Shown here piece after piece: positions 10,700 to 20,620 of a stretch of DNA of 64,000 bases. Under the pieces are notes generated by a model. It searched no databases, was not told the origin of the DNA, and saw only the letters and a program-made list of their open reading frames with translations. Origin of the DNA: Astragalus membranaceus (lineage: Eukaryota > Streptophyta > Magnoliopsida > Fabales > Fabaceae). The first letter of the stretch is position 1; the number at the start of each line of letters is the position of its first letter. The translations under genes were made by a program, and so were the position numbers. The stretch spans positions 71,977,948 to 72,041,947 of the forward strand of contig CM076854.1 of the NCBI GenBank assembly GCA_039519185.1, given 5' to 3'.

Positions 10700-11349
10700 T
10701 GTCATACCCCAATTTTGTCCGGCTTAGGTCAAAACCCTAATTTTTAATCAAAAATAAATCAAGTCTTAGCATTCATCCTAGAGGTTAGGAAGAGCATCAT
10801 GCTTGCATCTTAGAAGTTCCAGAATGCATTTTAGGGTTAGAAAAGCATTGCATGGCATTTTAGAGCACTTTAGAGCATGTCTAGGGTTTCTAGGGTTTTT
10901 CCTAGTTCAAAGGGTATTTTGGTAATTTCGCCAAAAAGACTTATTTTCTCATCATTTCTAGAGTTTTAGAGTCATCCAAAGGGTCTCAGGATCATTGTTA
11001 GAGTGGAAATGAAGTTTGGAGCAAATTAGGGTTTTTGGGACCAAAAGGGTATTTTGGTCATTTCACTAAATAAATAATTTCTCGGTGAAAACCATGATAC
11101 ATCTCTTGAGGAATTTATGTGAATCCAAGTGAGTATAGTTGTGTATTTTTTGTGCATCATGAGAATATTTTTGGCATGAAATTCGGTTTTTGAACAAAAG
11201 GGCATTTTGGTCATTTCTCACAAAAGGGTCTATAAAAATATTTTTTGCATGAAAATATTTTTTAATAAGCCTCATGCATGAAAATATTTTTTAGAAAGTA
11301 TAAAATTGATTTTATCATGCATATAATGTATTCTTGATGAATAAGGAAA

Positions 11350-11762
11350 TAATCGATTACGTCATATCCTTCCTTCAAGCAAATAATCGATTATCTACTC
11401 TGAAAATCAAGCAAATAATCGATTATCTACTTGAAAATCAAGGGGATAATCGATTATCCACTCTGAAAAGCAAAGGGGATAATCGATTATCTACTCTGAA
11501 ATAATTCAGGAGCATAATCGATTATCCCATGTTCTCACTAAGGACCATAATCGATTATCACCTATTTTGGAAAGTTTCTATGATTTTGGAAAGCACCTAA
11601 TCGATTATACCAAGGCTATAATCGATTATCCTCCTGAAAATAGTCAAGAGCATAATCGATTATTGACTCTGAAACCCAAGGCACATAATCGATTATTGAA
11701 TCTGAGATCTAGAGCACATAATCGATTATGCACACCAAGTTATTTCCAACATAATCGATTAT
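11350..11762 (+). promoter_or_regulatory. Array of 13 ATAATCGATTAT palindromes
   Basis: Thirteen near-perfect copies of the 12 bp palindrome ATAATCGATTAT (core AATCGATT) occur in ~410 bp, on average every ~33 bp. They are separated by short spacers such as CTCTGAAAATCAAG. The last copy ends 34 bp before the TATA box, the position of an enhancer. The identical array is in the 3' LTR at about 21271-21683. Confidence 0.85.
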
Positions 11763-11795
11763 CATGCTTCCTAAAATAGATCAAATCCAATTTCC

Positions 11796-11803
11796 TATAA
11801 ATA
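11796..11803 (+). promoter_or_regulatory. TATA box of the LARD 5' LTR
   Basis: CCTATAAATATG precedes an A/C-rich initiator region with ACAAC-type motifs. It is repeated in the 3' LTR at 21717-21724. Confidence 0.7.
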
Positions 11804-12836
11804 TGACGCTCAAATTTCATTTCCAGGACACGAAAAACACACATTTTCACCACAATTTCACAACTCCTCTCTGCTTCTCAGACACAGATTTTCACGAGAT
11901 CAGAGAAAAAACCCATTTTTCTCGAAATTTCTCACATTTTAGAAAAAACTCTTCTACGCTTTATTTTTTCGCTCTATTCGTTCCGTTGGTCCGTCTGAGC
12001 TGATCTTCTGCAAGAGTTAGTTGGAGTTGCGTTCTTCAAGCGGTAGTATCTGCCTTCATCAGAGGTATTTCTGTCTTTATATTTGTTAATATTTAATCAT
12101 TGTGATCCATGCCAAAATTGCCCTATGTGATTTAGCTTAGTTATAGTGTCATTGTTGATGATGAACCACATGATTCCCACTTATGCCTAGTGCATTATGT
12201 TCTAAGTGGTGAAGATGGTCTCAGATGATTCAACCTCCCCCTTTCAAACCCTTTTAGTTTATATGTTGTTTAAGTTGATGATTGGCAATGTGATTCACAC
12301 TTGTGCACTTGTGCACTTAATCTTAAGTGTGAGGATTGACCAAAGTGATTCAACATTCTTTGATACTTTGGTCGCTAAATAATTTGCTTGCTTATGCTGG
12401 CCAATGATCATGATTGAGGCAACTCTTTTGCTTGAGCTTACAGTGTCATCGTCTACTCTCATATAGAATATCATCAATACTTAGATAGGTCCCTTCCTTA
12501 CATTGCATCTTCCACTAGATGTGCATTTAGATTCCTTTGCGTTTTGTAGAAATATTTGAGTATGGTTCTCGCCTAGCATCTTCCACTAGATGTGCATTTA
12601 GGTTCAATCTTGCCTACTCTTGTATTTTTGCTTGATGCCCAATTCAAGTTCCCTCCTTGCCTATCTATGCTTTGTGATCTACTATGTGTAGTTTAGACTT
12701 GATTTTTGTTTGCAAATTCAAATATTGTTGCTTAATGATTTGATTCCACTGATTGTGTTATGCTTGAATCCACCAATTCTTTCTTGCATTCATTGTTTTC
12801 ATTTCTAAAACGACCTGACACAAAAACGGTTACTAG

Positions 12837-13570
12837 TGGCAATCCATCACAACCTTTGTTGGTTTGATTGTCATGAAAGCCTCAATTGCAAAAGAATTTT
12901 CGTAAGCATGAAGCAAGCTACTAGTGATAATCCATCACAACCTTTGTTGGTTTGATTATCATGAACGCGTCCAATTTCAAAAAGCATTTTTCTAAGTGTC
13001 AAAGAATCAAAAACAAGTTATTAGCGGTGGTCCATCATGACCATTGTTAGTTTAATCATCAAAGCAAAAAGACTTTCATTCTTAAGGCTCGTTAGAACTA
13101 CGTCGCTTTGATTCCCATTTGGGATACGTAGGAGCGAGTCACATTCTCGTCAAGCGCAACCATAAAAGTTTAGCATTTGCATAACGAAAAGAAAAGAGTT
13201 ATTTTCATAACAAAAAATAATCACTTTCGCAAACCAAGATCATTTTCAAGACAAAAATCTTTTCCTTTCTAAAATCATCTTCAACCCATCGTCGCTAGTG
13301 GTTAATCAGAACCTTTGTTCGTCTAGCCATTGGTAGCAATGTCCTTTTCCCAAAAAGAAAAACAAGCGATGATCACTCATAGCCTTTGTTAGTTTGATCA
13401 TTCGTGCCAATCAATCTCTTTCGAAAACCACTTTCAAAAGAGCAAATAAAAACGGGTTGCTACTAATAGTCAATCAGAACCTTTGTTCGTCTGACTAGTG
13501 GTATTGACTCTCATTTTCTAGAGTACTTAGCGGTGATTACCCATGACCTTGGTTAGTTTAATCATCCACT
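12837..13570 (+). repeat. Hairpin-unit array in the transcribed part of the LARD LTR
   Basis: Seven units share the loop ACCTTTGTTNGTTT or close variants. Examples of paired arms: TGGCAATC (12837) with GATTGTCA (12866); TGATAATC (12925) with GATTATCA (12954); AGTC with GACT near 13470-13495; TGATTA with TAATCA near 13533-13562. Arm sequences change between units while pairing is kept. The same array is in the 3' LTR at about 22778-23512 and in the solo LTR at 2787-3515. Confidence 0.7.
13098..13149 (+). other. Double-hairpin module (copy in 5' LTR, first)
   Basis: CTACGT (13098-13103) pairs with ACGTAG (13126-13131) around an inner TCCC/GGGA stem. A second hairpin, CGAG/CTCG, follows. This is the same layout as 3034-3085. 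Confidence 0.6.
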
Positions 13571-13645
13571 GAATGCTCGTCCTATTTCGAAAAACTCACT
13601 AAAAAAGATAAAAAAACAAAAACTTTTCAAAAAGACAAAGAAGAA

Positions 13646-13704
13646 CTACGTAGCTTTGAGTTCTCCATCGTACCGGGAGATACGTAGGAGCGGGCCATGT
13701 CCCG
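13646..13704 (+). other. Double-hairpin module (copy in 5' LTR, second)
   Basis: CTACGT/ACGTAG outer stem, inner TCTCC/GGAGA stem, then CGGG/CCCG hairpin. The inner and second stems differ from the copy at 13098 but remain complementary. It is equivalent to 3576-3634 in the solo LTR. Confidence 0.6.
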
Positions 13705-14064
13705 TCAAGCACTTTTTCTCTAAAAAACCATTTTTCCCCCTTTTTCATAATAAATAAAGATTTTCATTAAGATTTTTTCAATAAGAAGTAGAAAGGCAAA
13801 GTTAAGTATTTTCAAGTCAACACACTAAAACCACACATTTAATTAAAGGTTCCCTCTCAGTAGAGAGGACGTGTGGGGTGCTAACACCTTCCCCGCGCGT
13901 AACCGACCCCCGAACCCTATTCTCTAGTTTCGCAAGACCAATCGCTTTCCAAAAAAGGTTTTCCTAATATTTTCCTTAATAAATATTGGTGGCGGCTTCA
14001 TTGTCTTAGGAAAAGTTGTGAACGAGGAAGGTTCTCCCTCGGGGACTTTTTCGGGCGCAACAGC

Positions 14065-14082
14065 TGGCGACTCCACTGGGGA
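14065..14082 (+). other. Primer-binding site
   Basis: TGGCGACTCCACTGGGGA starts 2 nt after the 5' LTR. It begins with the TGG that pairs with a tRNA CCA end and is of the tRNA-Arg type reported for Ogre elements; the tRNA assignment is from memory of that family. Confidence 0.75.
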
Positions 14083-15226
14083 TAAAAAAAAAACATTTTT
14101 TTTAAAAGTGGGTCAAGCCTAACTAATTAAGTGTGTGGTCTGTGTGATTGATTTGAACATCTTGCTTTGCCTCTATTCTTCTTCTTTTTTCATAAGCATG
14201 TTGCATCCATATGCATTCTTCTTCTATGTTTGCTTTTGTTTAAAATAATAGATAGTTACTTCTTTGCTTAAATGCTTAGTTCCCTCATGCATATTTCCCC
14301 TCCCTTGTCATGTCCCCTTCTTCTCAGCTTCCTTTCTGAGGTAAGTAATGTGTTTGTTGTTGGCACCCTAGATTAGTTGAATTTGATTGGTATTGAACCC
14401 CAGGGTAGACGACATGTTATTGATTTCTATTATCTGGACTGTTCTGGATTTTCATTTGCAGGTAGGTTAGTTTTTTTAAGGAAATGCCCTTCGCACACAC
14501 ACACTTGTACCTTGAGGCTACATGATTAGAGAAAGAGACCATAACCCAGGTCTGTTAGGATACCATAGGATGAGTGGATTCGAGTAGTGGGAGCCCATCA
14601 GGACCTTTGTCCGTTTGGCTACTTACGAAAGTTTCAATCAGAGTTGTGCTCTTTCATGATGCCTCGTACCTAGCAGTTTGCTGCATTTACGGGGATTTTC
14701 ATGAGAGGGACTGTGGCTCTGATGACCTTTGTGAGGGTGTGAATAGAGCTACATGAGAAGACTATCCCTAAAGTGCCTTAGATCATAGGTTTTACCCCCT
14801 TTTAGGTCCCAAGGGCTTTCCAAATTGTGTGCTGCATTGTTGCATTCAGTTCAATCAATTTTTCCTTCAAAATCTTCGAAAATAAAAAATATATGCTTTC
14901 CCTTTTCAATAAGCGCCTATATGAGGTGGCATATAGTGTGGAAATTTTCAAATTACCACCTGTAAATATCCTCTTTCTGCAAAAACACAAAAAAAGAAGC
15001 ACCATTGCATCATTGCATCATCGCATCATTGCATTATTTGCATTGCATAAAATTCCAATTTTGAAAAAAAAAACATTCATCTTGCATTCATTACATAAAG
15101 ATAAAATAAAAAACAATTATCATCTGCATAGCATAAGCATTTCATTTATGATCATGCAAAAAAATCCTTGTCAAGTTCATCCAAGACGAGGCATTCATTT
15201 CAAAAAAAAAAAGAGACACAGTAGAA

Positions 15227-15284
15227 CTACGTAAGCTTTGATTCCTCATTACAGTGAGGATACGTAGGAGCGGGTCATACCCCG
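15227..15284 (+). other. Double-hairpin module inside the LARD interior
   Basis: CTACGT (15227) pairs with ACGTAG (15262). The inner stem is TCCTC (15243) with GAGGA (15256). The second hairpin is CGGG (15271) with CCCG (15281), followed by TCAAGC as in the LTR copies. The inner stem differs from every LTR copy but stays complementary. Confidence 0.6.
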
Positions 15285-16956
15285 TCAAGCACATTTTTCT
15301 AAAACCTTTTTTCCAATAAATCATTTGCATCTCCACATAGTTTTCAAAATCATGAAAAGTTTCCGATGCATGCATTTCCTCTAAACAAAGGGAAAAATAG
15401 AAAAGCTCTTCATGTAAAAACTCAATGAGTAAAAGTGCACCTTCGAATGACGAAGGGTAATATCTCAAATTTGTTTGTGCACTACAAATTTGAGATGTTA
15501 CTCCACGATATCGGGGCACTTTGACCCTATCAAGTGAGGTTTGTTTTCACATAAGAGAATAAGTTTGAGTTAACCAAATGTCGAAGCATTTCAGTATATT
15601 GCGTGAAGTATTGAGTCAGGATCCACTCAATGTTTCATGCAAGTTACTCAGAGTAACGACAATTGGTTGCCTCACGACATCATTTCTACAAAAAAAGGGG
15701 AGGAGGCATTGACATTTCATATCTCGTCTTGCCTCTAAAGAATAAGAACCATTTTGAAAATATCATTCTTGCATGCCTAGGAATTTCATTTTTCATCTTG
15801 CATCAAAAACACTCGAAAATCTTTTAGAACAATTCCACTTCCCAAGTGGTCATTTTCCTTGCATCTTCATCATGTTTGCATACATGCATTTTTCTCTATC
15901 TCATTTAGGTTTGTCAAGAGTGCATTCTCCGCACGTGTGCGTTTCATGTCTTATTAGGAGCGCGTTTCATGCATTATTGTTGTCCTTTTCACACATCGTA
16001 AAAAAAAAAAAAAAAAAAATCATTGTGAGCATCATGCATTTCATTGCACAAAAAATAAAAACAAGAAAGCATCTCGTTCATCATCAAATTTATTCAAAAT
16101 GTAGCATTCATGCATCATTCCTCCATACATGCATCTTTCAAAAAAGGAAGGGGCGTTGGCATTTCATACTTCGCCTTGCCTCTAAAAAAAAAAAGCATCA
16201 TTTCTGCATCTTTCATCATTCAAAAGAAAAAGGAGGCATCGGCATTTCATATCTTGTCTTGCCTCTTGCATCATTCATCACCCAAAGACGCATTGGCATT
16301 TCATATTTCGTCTTGCACAAAAAGAAAGCATCAAAAAGAAAAAAACTTTTAGAATAATCACACCTTTCAAGTAGACATGCCTTCATGCATTTCATCTTCA
16401 ACATGTTTTCATCCATGCAGTGCGTACAACAAAAATGTTGTGATGAGAGACGAGATGTTCTTGCAAAGTAATATTTCCTTTTTGGAAAAGTTTACCCTCA
16501 CTCATTTGCAAACTCAAGGTGTTCCAAGGCACTCAGTTTTTCACATCAATAGCTCATTTGTATTTCCTTCAAAAAAGGGGATTACATCTCATCCATTCCA
16601 TGATAAAAGACCGAAACAGTTCATCAAAAAAGTTTTTATATCATGTTTTAACCAATGTTAATTCTCTGTGAAGCGTTCTTCTAGTAAGCATGCATGCCAC
16701 GTGCAGTTTCTCTTGTTTGAGTCAGTCAATTTCCTTCATTTATCATCATTCCCCATCCAAGTCTAATCCCGCCCCGTCCAAAGCGCATATTCTCCCCCAT
16801 CAGTGCATACTAGACTTTTGGTTCATTCCCACTAACACTTTAAGTCCTCCATGCTGGGGCAATTCTGTGATCACTAATTTTCCTTGTCGGTATCATATTC
16901 CCTTAGTGCAAGTCTTTCTAAAAAATATAATAAATAAAAAAGATAAAATAAGCTCG

Positions 16957-17034
16957 CTAGGTTGAAAACCCGCAAAGGGCGGCCTAGGCAAAAATGAGCT
17001 CCCGGTGGATTGAAAACTCGCAAAGAGCGGTCCA
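16957..17034 (+). other. Two related hairpins with the loop GCAAA
   Basis: Copy 1 (16957-16987): CTAGG/CCTAG outer and CCC/GGG inner stem around GCAAA. Copy 2 (17006-17034): TGGA/TCCA outer and CTC/GAG inner stem around the same loop. Both keep TTGAAAA on the 5' side and CGG on the 3' side and are followed by CAGGCAAAAAT or AGGCAAAAAT. Confidence 0.55.
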
Positions 17035-17525
17035 GGCAAAAATTAGGGCACAAAAAAAAGAAAATAAAAGAGCAAACACATGAAGATAGATAAATTATTG
17101 TCCTAAAGTTAAGTCTTACAGAAATAAGTAATCAGGATTTGAAATGAAATTTGGCTTTCTCTCCACACCCTCAAGAACCTAAAATCCCAGAAAGACCTTT
17201 CCCTACCCCTCTTAAGCTAAAGATTCAAAATCACAAAAACACCCTTTGTCACCCATCTTAAGCCAAGAAAAGCCCAAGATATCCCCATCACTCCGGACAA
17301 GGGTTAATTCCACATCAAAGATGGTATATCATTCTCACCCAAGTCAAAAGGAAAGGAAATCCGCAAAAGGAGGGGAATAACAAAGTTTCAAAAAGGAGAA
17401 TCCCAAAGTGAAGAAAGGAAGACAAATGGAGTATAAATTAAGAGTCAATACATTTTGCCATAAAGCATAAGAGCTCCCCACCCAAAAAGCCCTCAATTCA
17501 ATGGGCTCGATCATTTCTCCTTTCA

Positions 17526-17557
<32 letters not shown>

Positions 17558-17626
17558 CCCTCAATTCATTGGGTTTAACCATCTCTTCTTTCATAAAGCC
17601 TTCAAACACCCCATTGGGTACAACCA

Positions 17627-17802
17627 TCCCCAAACACCTCATCAAACCTAGTAACTATCCCCTTCATAAACCATTGACCATCGGCCAACGCTGAATAAGA
17701 CCCATCCTCCCATCATCCCCAAACACCTCATCAAACCTAGTAACTATCCCCTTCATAAACCATTGACCATCGGCCAACGCTGAATAAGACCCATCCTCCC
17801 AT
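17627..17802 (+). repeat. 88 bp direct duplication
   Basis: Two adjacent, almost identical 88 bp copies contain CCATTGACCATCGGCC and end at CCTCCCATCA. They are probably a replication or reverse-transcription slippage product. Confidence 0.8.
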
Positions 17803-20607
17803 CAACCCCAAACACTCCGATAAGCCCAATCATCCCTTCTCCACAAAACATCACAATCCTGCAAAGTCCATTTCGATCAATGACCGGTTGCTTTCGTTTT
17901 CTCAAATTTTAATTTTAGGACAAATAAGTTTATCTGTTTACAATGTGTTTGCTCAAAAAGAAAAACAAACAGTCAGAAAAAAGAAAGCTGACAAAATAAA
18001 AAAAGAGGGACTTGCACTCCAAAACACATTCAAGATGCATTAAAACAAGGTTTAGTGATCACCAGGTAAGGATTCTTTCGCACCAAAAAGTCAAGACATC
18101 AGTAGAGAACCAAAGATTTACACTAAGGACACCACTCAGATCTAAAAGTTGGGGCATTCCCTTCACCTCTCACACCACTCAACTTTGGGGAGGTTTGTTC
18201 ATTGCCCACCCCATTCATATATTACCCTCAGTTCATAACCGTCACCATAACTCTGCCGCCTTTCACAACCTCACTCAAAGAAACCATTTGAAATGTCATT
18301 CGAAAGTGGGCCAAGTACGTTCCCATTCCTTCACCTCATTCATTCCTATAAAACCTCGCCGGGGCAATCTCTCAACTCACTATCCTAAACAAGGCCTTGT
18401 CATTCTAATTGGGGCAGCTTTGTCCTTGTTATGACTGGGGCAACATCAAACTTTATGGGTTGAGACAAAATCTCTTTTGATCCACCTTCCCTTTCAAAAG
18501 CCGAAGCATTCCCAATTCATCACCTTCTACGCCCCTAGTTATTGTCACCACTAGACAGGGGCAAACTATTCAAAGACCTGAATTGGGGCAATCTTGTATC
18601 TCTTGAGCCCTCATGAGCTTCGGCAACAACCATGTCTGTCATTCCTTCACTTGCCATAAAAGTCCATGCCCTAAACCAATTCCAAGTTAACTGACTCATT
18701 CATTCACATTTGCACTCCTATGCATGCTTACTAGATAATGCTTCAAAGGAGAGAACACAAGTTGTTTACGTGATATCTAAAATTCAGTCATCATGGAAAG
18801 AAAGAGAAAACAAGTGAGGTTGTTTGTAAATAAAAACCTTGAGAACACCAGAGTTTGAGTCAAATTCAATTTTTCAACAAAATGATCAATAATCATCTCA
18901 AGTCCTTGCATTCGAAGTCTCGCATCTCATCATCATAAAAATGTTTACCTCATGCATCTAGGCATTATAGCATATGCATCAAAGCATTACATTTGCATCT
19001 TCACATTTTGTGCATTCATCACATAGCAAAAAGAAAAAACATTCCACGCCAGTTGCACAGAAAAAGCAGAAATCTTTTCATTGCATTGGCATCATATTAA
19101 TGTTCGCACTTCATAAAAGGAAAAAGAACAAAATCATTGCATGTCATTCATCACTAGAGCATTACATTTAGCATCAGAAAAAGCAAAGAAAGCAAAAAGA
19201 AAACAAAGAAAAGACAAAAGCATTCCATGTCAATTCATCATTTCACAAATCATTCATTTGTCATTCAATCATCAAACATTAAAACAGTGCATATGCATCA
19301 TATTAATGTTAGCATTTCCATAAAAGAAAAAGAACAAGAATCATTGCATCAAACATCAGAGCATTGCAAAAGCAAAAAGAAACAAACAGAAGTTAGAACA
19401 GGAGCATTTCATTCATCAAAGCATCAATCACCGCATACATTTGCATTCAAACATCAAAACAATACAGTTGCATCACATCATACTTGCATCTCATAGAAGA
19501 AAAGAAAGCTAAAGCATCCCATGTCATTCATCATTTCATGTTATTCATCAGCAATATTCACAAAAGGCAAAGAAGGAAGAGTTTTCCATTGCATGTCATC
19601 TGCCATTTCATTACATATCATCAAACACCAAAATGTTGCATTCGCATACCTGCACTTCATAAAAAGAGCAAAAGAAAAGAAGAGGAGAAAAGCAAAAGAA
19701 TAAATAAAGTCAGGCATTGCATTCATCAAGCATATGGAACAGTAGAAGATCATGCATTCATCCGACATAGACAAAAGAAATAAGGAGCTCATCATTCATC
19801 ATAAGAAAAAAGAAAACAGCAATCATGGCATTTGCATTGCATGCATTTGTTCATTTTCAGCTACAGGTACAAAGAGAGGATGAGCACTTCGGTGTTAGCC
19901 CTCGCCCCCAGATTCCAGAAAATGTTCCCCAAGTTGGGAGTTCAGAAAGAAGAAAGAAAAGAGAGAAATAGAAAAGAAAGAGAGAAAAGAAGAGAGAGCG
20001 CTCAAGCGCGCATTGCGGATTGGAGCACAGAGATCATCGCTCCCTTCTGCCCAGGTCTCACATCGTGTACGAGCAACGCGATGGACCGCAGCCCCATGTG
20101 AGGTTCAACGGAATAGTTGTATCAGCCTAAGATACAGTGGACGCCGTGCATTGATCAGTATATCAGTTCCGGAGCTGATAACGATCCCCCCGGTCGCTCG
20201 AAAAGGCCAACAGGAAGAGCGTGCTCCTCAAAGCCACGTGCAAACTCGGATTCGTCAAGAGTTCGTTTAAGGATTACAGGTTTTAGGCAGCCTGGGCAAT
20301 TTACAGCTTTTTGCACGCCAAGTGCCCATTTACTTTTCTGTCTGCACGCAAGTGCCCATTTTACCTTTCAGTCTGCACGTCAGTGTTCATTTACTGTCTT
20401 CGCATCAACGCGGAAGTGTCTATCTTTCCAAAAAAAAAAAAAAAAAACGGGGGGAGGGGAAGATAAAAAAAAAAAAAAAAAAAAAAAAGGAAAAGAAAAG
20501 TTGGGTTTCTCCAAATAGACAAAATTGGTATAATTTCTGAATTCTTTATTTCGATTTTGCCTCGAAATATGTCTCGCGCAATTCATATTTCTTGGTAAAA
20601 TCCAAAT

Positions 20608-20620
20608 AAAGAGGGGCAGC
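20608..20620 (+). other. Polypurine tract of the LARD element
   Basis: AAAGAGGGGCAGC lies immediately upstream of the 3' LTR start TGTCATACCCC. Confidence 0.8.

Larger units (their letters stand above)
10700..14062 (+). repeat. 5' LTR of the LARD element
   Basis: It runs from TGTCATACCCC to GGGCGCAACA. Order of contents: AT-rich U3, palindrome array (11350-11762), TATA box (11796), then a long transcribed part with hairpin units (12837-13570) and two double-hairpin modules (13098 and 13646). Small open frames in it translate the palindromes and are not genes. Confidence 0.95.
14083..20607 (+). other. Non-coding interior of the LARD element
   Basis: There are 6.5 kb without a recognisable domain on either strand. 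Open frames are short, A-rich or His/Ser/Phe-rich, and come from repeated CATTTCAT / GCATCATT words (15000-16400 and 18900-19850). Structured landmarks are a double-hairpin module at 15227-15284, a pair of hairpins at 16957-17034 and an 88 bp direct duplication at about 17627-17802. Homopolymer A runs occur near 16000, 17530, 20430 and 20470. The region probably serves as packaged RNA rather than as a message. Confidence 0.75.

Noticed and set aside
11350..11762. CRISPR-like array (regular 12 bp repeats with ~20 bp spacers)
   Set aside because: Plant nuclear context, palindromic short repeats, irregular spacing, located in an LTR promoter; no cas genes.
11567..11779. 70-residue frame with repeated HNRL (also 21488-21700)
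   Set aside because: It is a translation of the ATAATCGATTAT palindromes in an LTR promoter region; no start context or domain.
15773..16357. 194-residue frame and similar frames at 18012 and 20117 inside the LARD
   Set aside because: Composed of CATTTCAT-type and homopolymer sequence; no gag or pol motif; on the packaged, non-coding interior.
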